Assembly: GCA_026874595.1 (NCBI GenBank)
Contig: CM049315.1
Coordinates: 39,198,164 to 39,262,163, forward strand
DNA: 64,000 bases
Source: Sipunculus nudus
Lineage: Eukaryota; Annelida; Sipuncula; Golfingiida; Sipunculidae
Direction of reading: 5' to 3'
The notes under the pieces were generated by a model. That model had not been told where the DNA came from. It did not search any database and worked only from the letters and a program-made list of their open reading frames with translations. Position numbers and translations under genes: made by a program. Below, piece by piece: positions 48,065-60,083 of the stretch; positions within the stretch are counted from its first letter, which is position 1, and each line of letters starts with the position of its first letter.

Positions 48065-48763
48065 TACGCTCCCGAGGCAGCGGAAATCTTGCGCTTCTAA
48101 AGAAGCAACTGATTTTCACGCTGCCAGCTTTGACCGTTTATGATATATTTAGACACCAGATGGCGGTTGGTTGTCCACTGATATAAACGTGCGTACGATG
48201 TGACAAGCAGCCAATCAGATGCCAATAAACAAACACTCGAGAGGCATCCTGGCTCCGCCCATTGCCGCGCTTCAAGCGCCGTTTGATGAGTTTCCGGTCG
48301 AATTTAAATTGCTCCCTGTGCATTCTCGCATCATCGACCGATTCGATTATGACATTATGACTGTGTTGGCGTAGCCATGTATCTGTTGTCTGCAGAACTG
48401 AAACCAGCCAGCGAGGTGTGCACGCAGCCTTTGTTGTTACGTTTCGTTTGAATTACAGCTCACCGGCCGAGCATCCTATGTGCCCAAGGCCCTAAGCAAA
48501 CCACGTCAGGGGCAATTCTCTCTGAGCCTGTGGCCTGTTTAGACGGTTACGCTGGGGGATGAGCTGTCACTCAAAAAGAAATTTATATGATTGGCTCCGT
48601 GTATTTCTCGCTTGGCTTTGTCTTCCAGCACAAAGTTTCATCTGATTTGACAAAAATACAGTGCTTCCCTCTGGTGTTGCAAAGCAGGATACGAGGTCAT
48701 AACAAACAGCGCCTTACGATATAAGAAGTAGCCCTATAGGTAAAGCGCTGTGTAAAGAGCGTA
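48065..48763. mobile_element. ~700-bp inverted-repeat transposon, copy 1
   Basis: Short inverted ends TACGCTC and GAGCGTA with a 9-bp target duplication GCAGATCAT on each side (48056-48064 and 48764-48772). The interior is nearly identical to 55565-56224. No transposase ORF was seen. The 8-9 bp duplications fit Mutator-like or hAT elements. It sits upstream of GH10 gene C. Confidence 0.8.
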
Positions 48764-49199
48764 GCAGATCATTAACTTATTTCTTTTCAGTAGAGTCGCG
48801 TGATGGACTCAGCTTCATATTTCCTTATTATGTAGCATTTGGCATTTGGTTTCGACAGTTTGCAGCGTGTGGCCAACTGGGCTGTCCGATCATCGGAACT
48901 GGAACAAATATGGGCACACACACACAGAACAGTACTCATGGCTTTACATTTTTTCATCAACAGAATCTTTTCCCTTGGGTCACGTTATATTACAATCTTA
49001 TGGTGTGACCTTGCAATTTTCTATCAAACAATTTATAATAAGTTGCCATATCCATGCAAATGACAAAAATGTACATCGTTGGTTCAGATATAGTATAATT
49101 ATGCCCCATGAGAGTGTTTGTATATTTGTGTAAGATCACAATTACTAGAAATATTATTATTTGTTTTACAGAGTTCTAATACTAGACTAGATTACCATC

Positions 49200-49588
49200 A
49201 TGATCACATGGTTATCGTGTTTGGCTCTGCTAATGACGTCAGCGTCTGGTCAGACGGAGTTGTTCAAGAACCCGGATTTCGAGCTGCCTTATGATGGACA
49301 GAACAACTGGTGGTGTCAAAACTGTAATTTGGATAAGAGTACAGACGCCTACCGCGGGTCATACAGCGGTCGTGTAACCAGCAGGCAAGTCAGATAATCA
49401 GCGGAAGATACTTGTTCTGTAGATTTAAGAAAAATATGTGGAATCTTTACCGTGTTCATTCACATACGGCTCATACTGTAATCTTCAGTTTAATGAAAAA
49501 ATTAAAGAGTAAGTTATATAAATGAAATTTTAAAACTAATATACATACATATATATATATTTATGAATATGTATAAATATATGTGTCT

Positions 49589-49637
<49 letters not shown>

Positions 49638-52600
49638 TGTGTCTTTCTACATATCATATTTCCATGATTCTTCAAATTAAAACAATGTAAATGAATCTAT
49701 TTTCCACTGAAGGTGTTAAAATGTCGGTGACCATTTACAGGCAAGCCAGCTGGGCAGGCATATCACAGTATGTCCCCGTGCAACCAAACCGACGTTATGC
49801 GTACTCTCTACGTGTGAAGATTTTAAACCAGAACCAGAATAAAATGTGGCACTATATGAAGTGTACGTTACACGTCACGTACATGGACGGCAAGTACTTT
49901 AAACATGTACTAGATGAAGTGTATGAATAAACGATGTACAAAAAAGTCATGGAAAAATAAAAAATGAAATAACAGCATTATAATGTGTATACAAGAACTG
50001 AAGTTGCAAAATCCACCCATAAATGAAACTGATATTACGGTAATGTATAAATGAAATTATATTTTTTTTTGTTCCATGCATATATTGTTAGTTGCCAAAT
50101 GTAGATAATAAGAGGTTATATAAAATGACCATTTCCGGTTACATAAAAAGGGAGAAGCTCAGAAGAGACTAACAAGATGTTACGATTCCCTCAGGCAAAA
50201 CGGAGCTTATATATATCACATACACCTGAAAAAAAAATATTTTCCAAAATTACAATTTTTTAAGGTGGATAATGCAGTTTTGTAAAGATGTCATTAAGGG
50301 ATGAACGACATGCCATTTCAATGATTTAAAAGCAGTTCCCTGACATATTATATTTATATGTTTTACACAGGAAGTGTACAATACCCGATGCTGGGAGAGT
50401 CCCCGTACGTACAGCAGGCCGATGGCTGGACCCAGATGGGTGGAGATTTTAAAATGGACGGCAGAAGTAAGTTAAATATGACAAAATATTCTGATGAAAG
50501 TGAAGTAAATATGAATATTAAACGGAGTCTGAAACAAATTACATAACATTAACAATTTATATCAACAATATGAACCAAATTAAGGTTTGCAAAGGAAACA
50601 AGGATTAATATTCTGCGGATTTTTTATTTGTATATATATATATATATTTTTTTGGGGGGGGGTGGGGTTAATCTCCTCCATTTCTAATGCTTATAAGCCT
50701 TAACCTGTTTTAACCGGTATGCTTATATTTACATATTCGCATATCAGCTGTGGACAAAGTGACAGGACGGCAGCATACACTATTCCTGTCATTAATATCC
50801 TTAAATCCCAAGTCCAGTAGCAACCGTTTATTTGATTTACTCCTTCGCTTGATCATAACACTTATCAGAACACTCGTTTAGGAGAGACTCACTGCTTTAG
50901 ACCCCATCCTTCGTATTGAGCCTACATACCAGTCACATGGACCACAGAAACCAGTTATATGGATATTATCATTTATACATTTTCCTACAGGCATCTCACA
51001 GGCCCGTTTCTACATAGAAGCGTCAGATGCGGATCTAAACTTTCTCGTCGACTCAGCGTCAATGACGGAAGTGACACCCAGCCCCACCTGGCGGGAAGAT
51101 GCTGACCTAGCAATTGAGCTCATCAGAAAACGAGATATGCAAATCCGGTAATGCTTAGATAGGTACAAATAAACAATCAGGCCTCACAAGGAAGTCGTAT
51201 TAGATTTGTAGAAAACGTTAGGGTTTAAGCTTTTTCAAATATGGCGGACGAGCCGTGGCCTGCACGGATATCGAGGGAGAGCGCCAATGCAGGAGAGCTG
51301 AATGCAATATTTGTGGTGTATTCACAGCCTTCTATAACTTTAGGGTTTGGGGGTCGTCTAAAAAGGAGTCATTCAGCTCTTACTTTGCCAACCCATGTCC
51401 CCTTGCCTGTATACTCTCTCCAAGAGATAGAGTCTCTACTGGACGTTGTCCTGGAGTACTTTCTTGTATATTCCTCTCAGTTTCGCAAAACAGCTCAGGT
51501 GGGCTACCATATTGCGTACACACTAAAAACCGAATGTTTCCTTCCCGTTTCCCGAAACAGTTACAAGTCGAAAGTATGGGTATACCGCTAGTATTTAAAG
51601 TGTCAAAAATATTACAAAATGGAACTGTTTAATGCGACTTAATCACAGGAGATTGGTAACATATTGCATATGTTAAAAAAAAAAAATCAAACAGGTCTAA
51701 CAAAATGCGATTTATGTCAGGTTTTCTACGCTGCTAGGCTATGATTTTCCAGTGTTTCATCATAGAGTATTTTATGTTTTAAGCCGTTTACTATAGGCAT
51801 CTTTGAATAATTATTTTATCAAACACTAAATAAACAAAAGGTATATCATTCCATGTTTTAAGCTGTCGATATTCTTTATTTATTTCTGTTTAAAGTAGCG
51901 TGTGATTTAAAAACCAAGTTTTTAAATACATGTATGTATTTTTTAAATATGTATGTACAAATCTCTCTCGAGGGCCCAAGGTGAGATTAGTGCTTCATCA
52001 TTGATTGGGTTTGTTTGTATAGACCCCTCATAATATATAAGTATATAAATTAGTAAATAGAAAAGAAGGACCCCACACGACACGGTACTTGCGAATGCCT
52101 TCGGGGTTTGGCTTTGACAGTGACAGTTGATTATAACATATAATAATGTCTGTAAGTGTCTTTGAAGATCTGCGACCAATTCCAGTACACCTCGATTTAC
52201 TGCTACTGCCCGTGACTCAATATGAGGAATAAATGGAATCATCATCTAATTTTTGACAGAAACCCAGTCAAAAACGATGTGTAAAACAGCAAAATATTCT
52301 AAAGAATAGGATGATTACCATATGATTTTTTATCATTATAAGCAGTTATATAGCAGACAAAATGGTTGCATTTGTTTCAATTATATTTTAAATGAGAATG
52401 AACTTCGAATACTTACTTCAATCACTTTGAACTAGAATGCGTATTTATGCTTATTTATTGATTCAGACTTAACCTGGATTCAAGCTACAATCCCGAGGAT
52501 GTAGAAATACAGGTAAGTTTCAAGCAAAAGGTGCCCAGATAAACATGTCTAGATAAAGCTGGCTTACATACAATTATAATGTGTGTTCCATCCAAAACGT

Positions 52601-55600
52601 TTATACAAGAATGACAGAGAACTAGAACCATCCAAATCTTGCCCATGTTTCATTTTGATTGTTTATATGCATATTATATAGCCGATTATAAAAATTTAAT
52701 CTTTGATAATCTGTAATTAATCCGTAGGAATTTCATATCTTTGTTCTTGCCCAATTTTCGTATTTTACCATCCAAAGTATCGGTTTAGAAAGCTACCCTA
52801 AAAATTGTACACAAGCTAATGATGGTTCATATATCTTGGCATTTGAAAATCATATGATTATCTACACTATTTACTCCTAAGGTGGAGCTTCTCCGTCACG
52901 AGTTTGCTTTCGGATCAGCCGTAAAAGCCGACCTCATCAGCGGAAGTGACGGCACTTCCATAAGATACCAAGAAACGTTCTATGACCTGTTTGACTGGGC
53001 CGTGTTGGAAAATGCACACAAGTGGAAACAGATGGAATACACCAGAGTAAGGACACTCCTTTATTTGTCTATTGCCTCGGCTTATGGTTTTATCTAAGTA
53101 CATATAAGAATATCATCTTGGAATATTAATTATAGCTCATTGTGTCTTACTATGTATTTTAATATTATGGCAGAGATGCTTTGTTTTAGTCATTTTCTGG
53201 GAATATAATAACAAACTTATAGAAATAAATGAATGAGCTTTGTTAAATAAAATGTTGTAACTGTTCTTCTGCAGGGCTCGATTAATTATGAAAGACCGGA
53301 GAAAGCCGTGGACGCTCTGAGAAATCGAAAGTATGTTTCATACTCTTTTTTAATCTTTATCTGTGGAATAAAAATATGCAATGTAAGATAAAGCTTCATA
53401 ATGTTTTGCATTGTTCCGCATTGACATATTGACAATACACCAATTGGTAATACGAACATTTAAATTTTATAAAAACCATAGTGTTGCATTATTTCATGGT
53501 AGGACTACATTGCGGATTCTTAAGACAGCTTAGTTTCTTAGGTTAAACTCCGTAACGAGTATTAATGCAAAAGAGTCGTCATAACTTGAGACATTTTTAC
53601 AGCATTATGGTCCAGCTGCTTGTTATATTGAAGTCTTTTCCTATCGTTGTGATATCGTCACACTACCTAGTTTGAATTTAGCCTTAAAATCTATGTAAAA
53701 ATAAGTGTATAAGTATATAATAATATATACATATTTGGAATTCTTAGAATATTCTCAATCATAAAAGATATATATGACTTTAATCGAAGTTGTAGCTTTG
53801 AAGATTTAAAATTCAAATTCAAATTTGTTATTTTTTAAACTAAATGCATCTCAAATTTGGCATAGGATGAGTAGTTAAAAATAAAATCGAAAGAAGGTAT
53901 ATTTAAATATCTCCAGGAGTGTTTTTTTTATTATATGTTAGCGAATCATAGGGGCTAAATAATTCTCAATGAACAAACCAGCCTGTGATGCTCAAGTATA
54001 CAAACAGTATACAACTTTTAAATGCCTTAAATGGTAAGATTTAATTATTTCTGTTAATGCCAATCACATAACTTGTTATTCAGCTACAACGATACAGATG
54101 CTATAATTATATTTTTTAACTCTTCTTTGGATAACAAGAGGACACACACACTCACACTTAATAGGGTTAATTATTTAAATAATGTTTAGTGGTCGAGAAA
54201 ATGGAGGAATCGATTATTTAGAATAAGTACGGTATACTGTGTTTGAACGCAGCATTACCCTCAGGGGACATTGTGTAACATGGGGTGTTGATGAGCGTGT
54301 TCCTGATTGGCTGAAGCCCCTGAGCGGAAATGAGGTCAGGACAGAAGTGACGAAAAGAATTAATGGAGTGGTCAGTCGTTTCAGGGGGAGGTGAGATATA
54401 ATCATGTTATCACATTAGATCTTAACATCCCTTTTTTCCATTCAGGAGATGATCATCTTATTTTTCATGTCTGTTTAAGTTAAAGTGAATTCTGCTAGGG
54501 CTGTCCATTTATTGTTGATGAAGATAATTAAGTCTCTTTGAGTGTAATGTTTTGCGCTTTGAAGTTTCCGATATAGATCCGATATAGAAAATCGGCTATC
54601 ATATTCAGGGCTAACATCAATTTAGCAGTACAAATGTCCATAGCTTCATTGATTTATGAAAAAGATATATTTGCATTTGCTTTCTCAAAGTGATAATGAA
54701 GAATAATGAAGTCTCTTTGAGTGTAATGTTTTGCGCTTTGAAGTTTCCGATATAGATCCGATATAGAAATCGGCTATCATATTCAGGGCTAACATCAATT
54801 TAGGAAAACAAATGTCCATAGCTTCATTGATTTATGAAAAAGATATGTTTGCATTTGCTTTCTCAATGTACATGCATGCTGCATGTACTATTTGTATATG
54901 TCCATGAAACTGGAGTTGTCTTCTAGAAGATTATTTCCATAGACAATTATCTTTTATAATCAAGAACTATATATGTATTTTTATCCTAGATATAGTTTCT
55001 TAATCTCAGTCTAAATCATACAGTGTAAAGTAACTACTGAGTGTCATCTTTCACCACCTGCATCATTGGATCACAGCTGGGTCTGCTCTAGTAAAATCAG
55101 GCCCATAAAACAAATCAATAGCTTCAGGTTGGACAAAGAAATTGCCTTATCTCGACCTAAGGTTATAGAATCCTTTGAGTTAAAAACATATTATGATGCT
55201 CCAGTTTACCAGCCAAATTTAACGGTTTTGTCCTTCTTGCAGAATCCACAAATGTGATACCATCACAGTAGTGGGAGTAACCTGTAGAATTAGGTCGTAA
55301 AAAGGGTGAAATGGTAGAAGGTACCAATGAATAAAATTAGCTCAATAGGCACATTCGTTCGTGTCTTTGGTAGTACATGGGTCTTTCTGACAACATTACT
55401 ACGTTTTCACCTTAATATTTTAATAAAACATTATCCCCTAAGGATCTTTGTATGCCCGTCATAACGAACTGTATGAATTTGTTGTGAGCGGTCTTTGAAC
55501 GGCTGCCACCCTTCACTGCCCCTTTTAACGACCGCTTCTTCAAGGTCCAACAGCGATAAGATCATACGCTCCCGAGGCAGCGGAAATCATGCGCTTCTAA

Positions 55601-56986
55601 TGAAGCAACTGATTTTCATGCTGCCAGCTTTGACCGTTTATGATATATTTAGACACCAGATGGCGGTTCGTTGTCCGCTGAAAAAAACCTGCGTATGATG
55701 TTACAAGCAGCCAACCAGATGCCAATAAACAAACACTCGAGAGGCATCCTGGCTCCGCCCATAGCTGCGCTTCAAGCGCCACTTGATGAGTTTACGGTCG
55801 AATTTTAATTGCTCCCATTATGACTGTGTTAGCGTAGCCATGTATCTGTTGTCTGCAGAACTGATTTTCTTTTTAACCAGCCAGTGAGGTGTGCACGCAG
55901 CCTTAGTTGTTACGTTTCGTTTGAAATAAAGCTCACCGGCCGGGCATCCTATGTGCCCAAGGCCCTAAGCAAACCACGTCTGGGGCAATTCTCTCTGAGC
56001 CGGTTACGGTTACCTGGGCGATGAGGTGTCAATCAAAGCGAAATGAACATGATTGGTTCCGTGTATTCCTCGCTTGGCTTTGTCTTCCAGCACAAGGTCT
56101 CGCCTGATTGGACAAAAATACAAAGCTGACCTCTGGTGTAGCAATTCAGGATACGAGGTCATAACAAACAGCGCTTACAATATAGGTAGTAGCCCTATAG
56201 GTAAAGCGCTGTGTAAAGAGCGTATAAGATCAAAGCGGGGTCCCTGTCTTGATTCCGTTGCAAAGGAATCTGGGACACTTTACTTAATCATGGCGACTTC
56301 TTCTCTATTTGAACATTACGGCTGTTGGTAAAATTATCGATGTGTAGGGCAATTGAGCATAAAAGTGCTGCTACAGCCTTTGCATAACACATCCAAAGAC
56401 AACAACAAAAATCATTATTTGATACTGACACCGCCTAAAAAGTCACTTGTGCGATTCCAAAGGGGTCTCCTATTTGGAACTTTACAAGGCGTTTTCGTGA
56501 AGGTCAATTTCAAGAGGTTGATGTAGAACAGCAGAGCGAATGAGAATACAGCGTCTTGGGACGAGACAATTCTGATTCTACATAAACTTTGTTTATGTTT
56601 TATGATTCAAGGTAGGGTTTAGGACAGTTATTGATATTTCGTCGCGACCTACAAATAATTACCATAGTATAAAATTACACAAAGAGTAACTTATTTTCTT
56701 TTTATTCTAACCACATGTTTTAATTAGTTAATTTAAAATAAATGCACTCATGTTACGTTTTGCGTATCTACCCATTAAAAACGGACTCTTTTTTATCGTA
56801 TATGTTACAGATTGGAGCACTGGGATGTGAACAATGAAGTTCAACACGGAACGTTCTTTGAGCAGAAAACTGGCGATCCTTGGTATACAGAACAAATCTT
56901 CCGGGAGGTCCGGGGAGTAGACAGTGACGTTAAACTCTTCTTCAATGATTTCAACATTGTGACTAATGGTCTCAGCACTCATGTAC

Positions 56987-57039
<53 letters not shown>

Positions 57040-59218
57040 ATCAAAATCGGACAAGATCTATCCATGAGACGACGTTTCAAATTTACTCTTTGTTTAACTT
57101 GAAATAAAGGGGTTTATGTGTATAAAATTGACCTTAATGTTTAAGACCGTTACAATTCAATAACTGTTTTCTCCTGTTGCTCATGATTGGTTCTTTGATC
57201 AAGAGGTTTAGAGCTTCTATAGAGGAAAGGAGAATGATATATTATGTTTTGGTCAATTCCATGCCGAACAGCATCTACATGCGTTGTGTATCATCTTTCA
57301 CACTATAAATATTCACCTGATTCCCAGCTCCCGTTTCATGGATTCTTCTTTTCGCATATAAGGGCAAGGTCTTCGATAATATTGCTCAATCGTGCTCTTG
57401 CCCCGGTTTCTTAAAAAAAACTTAAAACTGTTTGTAATCGCCCTGCGATCACTGGAAGTCTCCACTCGACCCGGTAATGGGGAATCAGCTATGGATTATA
57501 CGGTCTTGGACGTATGAATGATATTGTGCCTCAGGGTCAACATTTGAAAATCGCCACAAACACGGGCAGAAGAAAGAAACAAAACGACGACAAAAAAACG
57601 GTAATTTTGAAATCGATTATTTTGCACCCTGGGAGCCTAAGAAAGTCCAACCACAAAATATTGTGGTACAAATAATAATGTAAAAAAAAATCGAACCCCA
57701 GAAGCTTCCCTTTCTGCAGGGGAAAGCTAATGTGAAAATCCACCAGTCCAAAGAACAAAAAAAATATTTTGACCTATTTTTTTAAATATCTTCGACTTTC
57801 ACATAAATTTACAGATCTTACATTTACATCCTATCACATAGAGCAATCAAAGCATAAAGACAAGCATGTACATCTGACCATAACAGTTGCGTCCATTCTT
57901 AGAACCACTATCAAAACAAAGCTTCTCATATTAACTTCAAACCTCGGTTCTCGTTCCCGTAGGCCTACAGACACCAGATCGAGCATGCGCAGTTAAACAA
58001 TGTCCCCGTGGATGGAATTGGCATTCAGAGTCACGTGGTTACAGGGTTCGATATTCCACTGATTGCTGTGAGTACTTTTTGAAATTGGTTATGAACTATT
58101 TAAATTTTTAAGGGTTAAATGTGTAAATATATTAATGCAATCACTTGATCGTTAACAGTCAGTGGGGATGTTTAATTTTGAATATGACATATGCTTCTGT
58201 TTACAAACACGGTTTCCCCATACTAGAAATTAAACTAAAATTTACTTGGTATAAAATCACTTAACAGAACCTCCGTTAATTATTAAAAAAAAGAAAATAA
58301 TTTAATGATACAAGAATCCAGATTATTTTTTTATTTTTCTATATTCAAAGGATATAAAGCTGTTTACCACTGGAACCTTTTTTTCTTTTGAATATAGAAG
58401 ACATACTTTTTGACAATCGGAAAATACATGTATAATGATATATTACATGATGCTAAAGTATGAGAAGACAGATTTGCGTTAGTTATGCATCAAGTTCCAA
58501 AATTATTATACATCGCCTGGATTTCCTCTGTGAGTTTTAGCAGATTACATATTCTGTATAGATTTTGCACAAGATTAATTATATTGCAAACACCTTGTTT
58601 TAGGCTATTTATTATACTTCAGAAACATGAAAAGGATAATAGTAGTTGTTTCTAAATTTCTTCCTAAGCCTTGTGTTTTCTATGTTCATATAGCAACCAG
58701 AAAACCTTAATTTTCCTTTACAAAAGTCCCTCAAACAGATAATTCTCGAACCTGGAGAATAAAAGATACACAACCAACTGCAACGTTTAAATTCGCGCTT
58801 CATTTCAATGGTAACTAAAAACTAGAATCGCCCAATATGAGTTAAAACAAAAGTGTTCTTTAAAAAAGTAACGAATAAACACCCATATTATCTGTGTTTC
58901 ATTCAGAATCGTCTGGACGTGCTTTCGGCTCTGGGTTTGCCTATCTGGGTCACCGAGCTGGATTACCCGGACACAGATCGAAACAAGCGTGCCGACGCCT
59001 ATGAGGATTTGCTCCGCCTGTACTTCAGTCATCCGTCGATAGAGGGCGTCCTGGTTTGGGGATTCTGGGACGTTGCCCATTGGAAACCCAACGCCGCCTT
59101 AGCTGAGGGGGAAAATGTCGAGGTATTGTTTTAGTTAATATAATCCAACCATTGAAAAAGTCCGTTAGAACTGCATTTTGTTTCAATAACCTGATTTATT
59201 TAAGCATAAGTATGCTAG

Positions 59219-59295
<77 letters not shown>

Positions 59296-59586
59296 TCCCT
59301 CCTGGCCGGCCGTGCTTATCGCCCAACCTCGAAAGCCAAGTTCCTCTTAATCAAAGTAACCACCATATTTTGTGATATGTATTTAAATGTTAATTAGGAT
59401 TCATACCAAAATTCCAACTTGACCATATTCCGGTTTGTTACAAATTAATTTTATTTCGTCTTCATTTCGTAAGAGCATTTAATTATCTTTCCGCGTTACA
59501 TCTTTATTTAATATATTTTCTACTCTCCCTCCCTCCCCCCTCCCTAATTGTCTCACTCAATCACTCACTCACTCTTTCTGTGTCTG

Positions 59587-59671
<85 letters not shown>

Positions 59672-60083
59672 AACATTATTCAATTTCCCTATCTGCGCGT
59701 TTGTCCTTTGGTCAATCCATCAGGTTGTCTGTCAAACTGTCAGTCTCATTTCTGCGTATTAATTCAAGAACTGGTCAAGCCTTTGCTGTTAAAATTGGTT
59801 TTTGAATATATTGAATATCGATTATAGCATCTTTCCTGATATATACTTGATTAGATTTCTCTTTTAGCTGAATGAAGCCGGCCTTCGATACAGGCAGCTC
59901 GTCAGAGACACTTGGACCACGAACGAGGTACTAATACCGAGCAGTAACACAGAGACGCTGTTTTTACGTGGTTTCCATGGAAACTACCGCCTGACCTTGA
60001 ATGTTAGAGGTAATCAGGTCAAGGTCGTGATGTTTACCATGCCTTCCGGAGAAGGGTCGTTCGTGATTAACGTCGCAACATAA
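49200..60083 (+). CDS. GH10 endo-beta-1,4-xylanase-like protein with N-terminal CBM, gene C
   Basis: Exons: 49200-49384, 49741-49889, 50371-50466, 50991-51147, 52467-52512, 52882-53046, 53275-53330, 54253-54390, 56811-56982, 57963-58067, 58907-59122, 59868-60083; 1701 nt, 566 aa. A signal peptide (MITWLSCLALLMTSASG) is followed by a CBM4/9-like domain (SWAGISQYVPVQPNRRYAY). The GH10 barrel has FAFGSAVK, WAVLENAHKW, RGHCVTW, acid/base Glu340 in WDVNNE, GIGIQSH, nucleophile Glu440 in WVTELD and WGFWD. A C-terminal beta-rich domain ends in TAA. Exon lengths and phases equal those of gene A except one fewer codon in exon 1. Exons 1 and 2 end in GC donors (AG/GCAAGT and G/GCAAGT) where the paralogues have GT; other introns are GT-AG. 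The predicted role matches A: secreted hydrolysis of xylan. Both catalytic residues are intact. Confidence 0.93.
49385..49386 (+). other. GC splice donor, intron 1 of GH10 gene C
   Basis: The exon boundary AG/GCAAGT is fixed by the conserved phase-2 junction and by equivalent GT donors in copies A (39856) and B (45237). It otherwise matches the donor consensus perfectly, as GC donors usually do. Confidence 0.85.
49599..49634. repeat. (TA)n microsatellite
   Basis: About 18 TA units in intron 1 of GH10 gene C. Confidence 0.9.
49890..49891 (+). other. GC splice donor, intron 2 of GH10 gene C
   Basis: G/GCAAGT ends exon 2 at exactly 149 nt, the same length as exon 2 of A and B, both of which use GT here. 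Confidence 0.85.
54531..54868 (+). repeat. Tandem duplication, unit ~179 bp
   Basis: Two nearly identical direct copies begin AGTCTCTTTGAGTGTAATG at 54531 and 54710 and end at TTTGCTTTCTCAA. They differ at only a few positions, so the duplication is young. It lies in intron 8 of GH10 gene C. Confidence 0.85.
55565..56224. mobile_element. ~660-bp inverted-repeat transposon, copy 2
   Basis: Same family as 48065-48763, same orientation, with TACGCTC at the left and GAGCGT(A) at the right. Its own target duplication is ATAAGATCA (55556-55564 and 56224-56232, sharing one ambiguous base with the end). It is about 40 bp shorter than copy 1 through small internal deletions. It is in intron 8 of GH10 gene C. 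Confidence 0.82.
56988..57039. repeat. (TA)n microsatellite at a splice donor
   Basis: The repeat begins about six bases after the exon 9 end of GH10 gene C, running on from the donor GTACGTATATAT. Confidence 0.85.
59219..59292. repeat. Compound (CT)n(AT)n microsatellite
   Basis: About 14 CT units run directly into about 23 AT units in intron 11 of GH10 gene C. Confidence 0.9.
59590..59667. repeat. Compound (CT)n(AT)n microsatellite
   Basis: A second CT tract passing directly into an AT tract in the same intron, about 300 bases downstream of the first. Confidence 0.9.

Larger units (their letters stand above)
45423..49199. other. Head-to-head intergenic region between GH10 copies B and C
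   Basis: No coding sequence is supported apart from transposon sequence at 48065-48763. Acceptors immediately precede both start codons (CTAACCAG for B; TTGTTTTACAG ending at 49170 for C), so both genes probably have an untranslated first exon in this region. A minus-strand donor CAG/GTAAGC at about 46515-46522 is a candidate end of such an exon for B. Confidence 0.45.
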
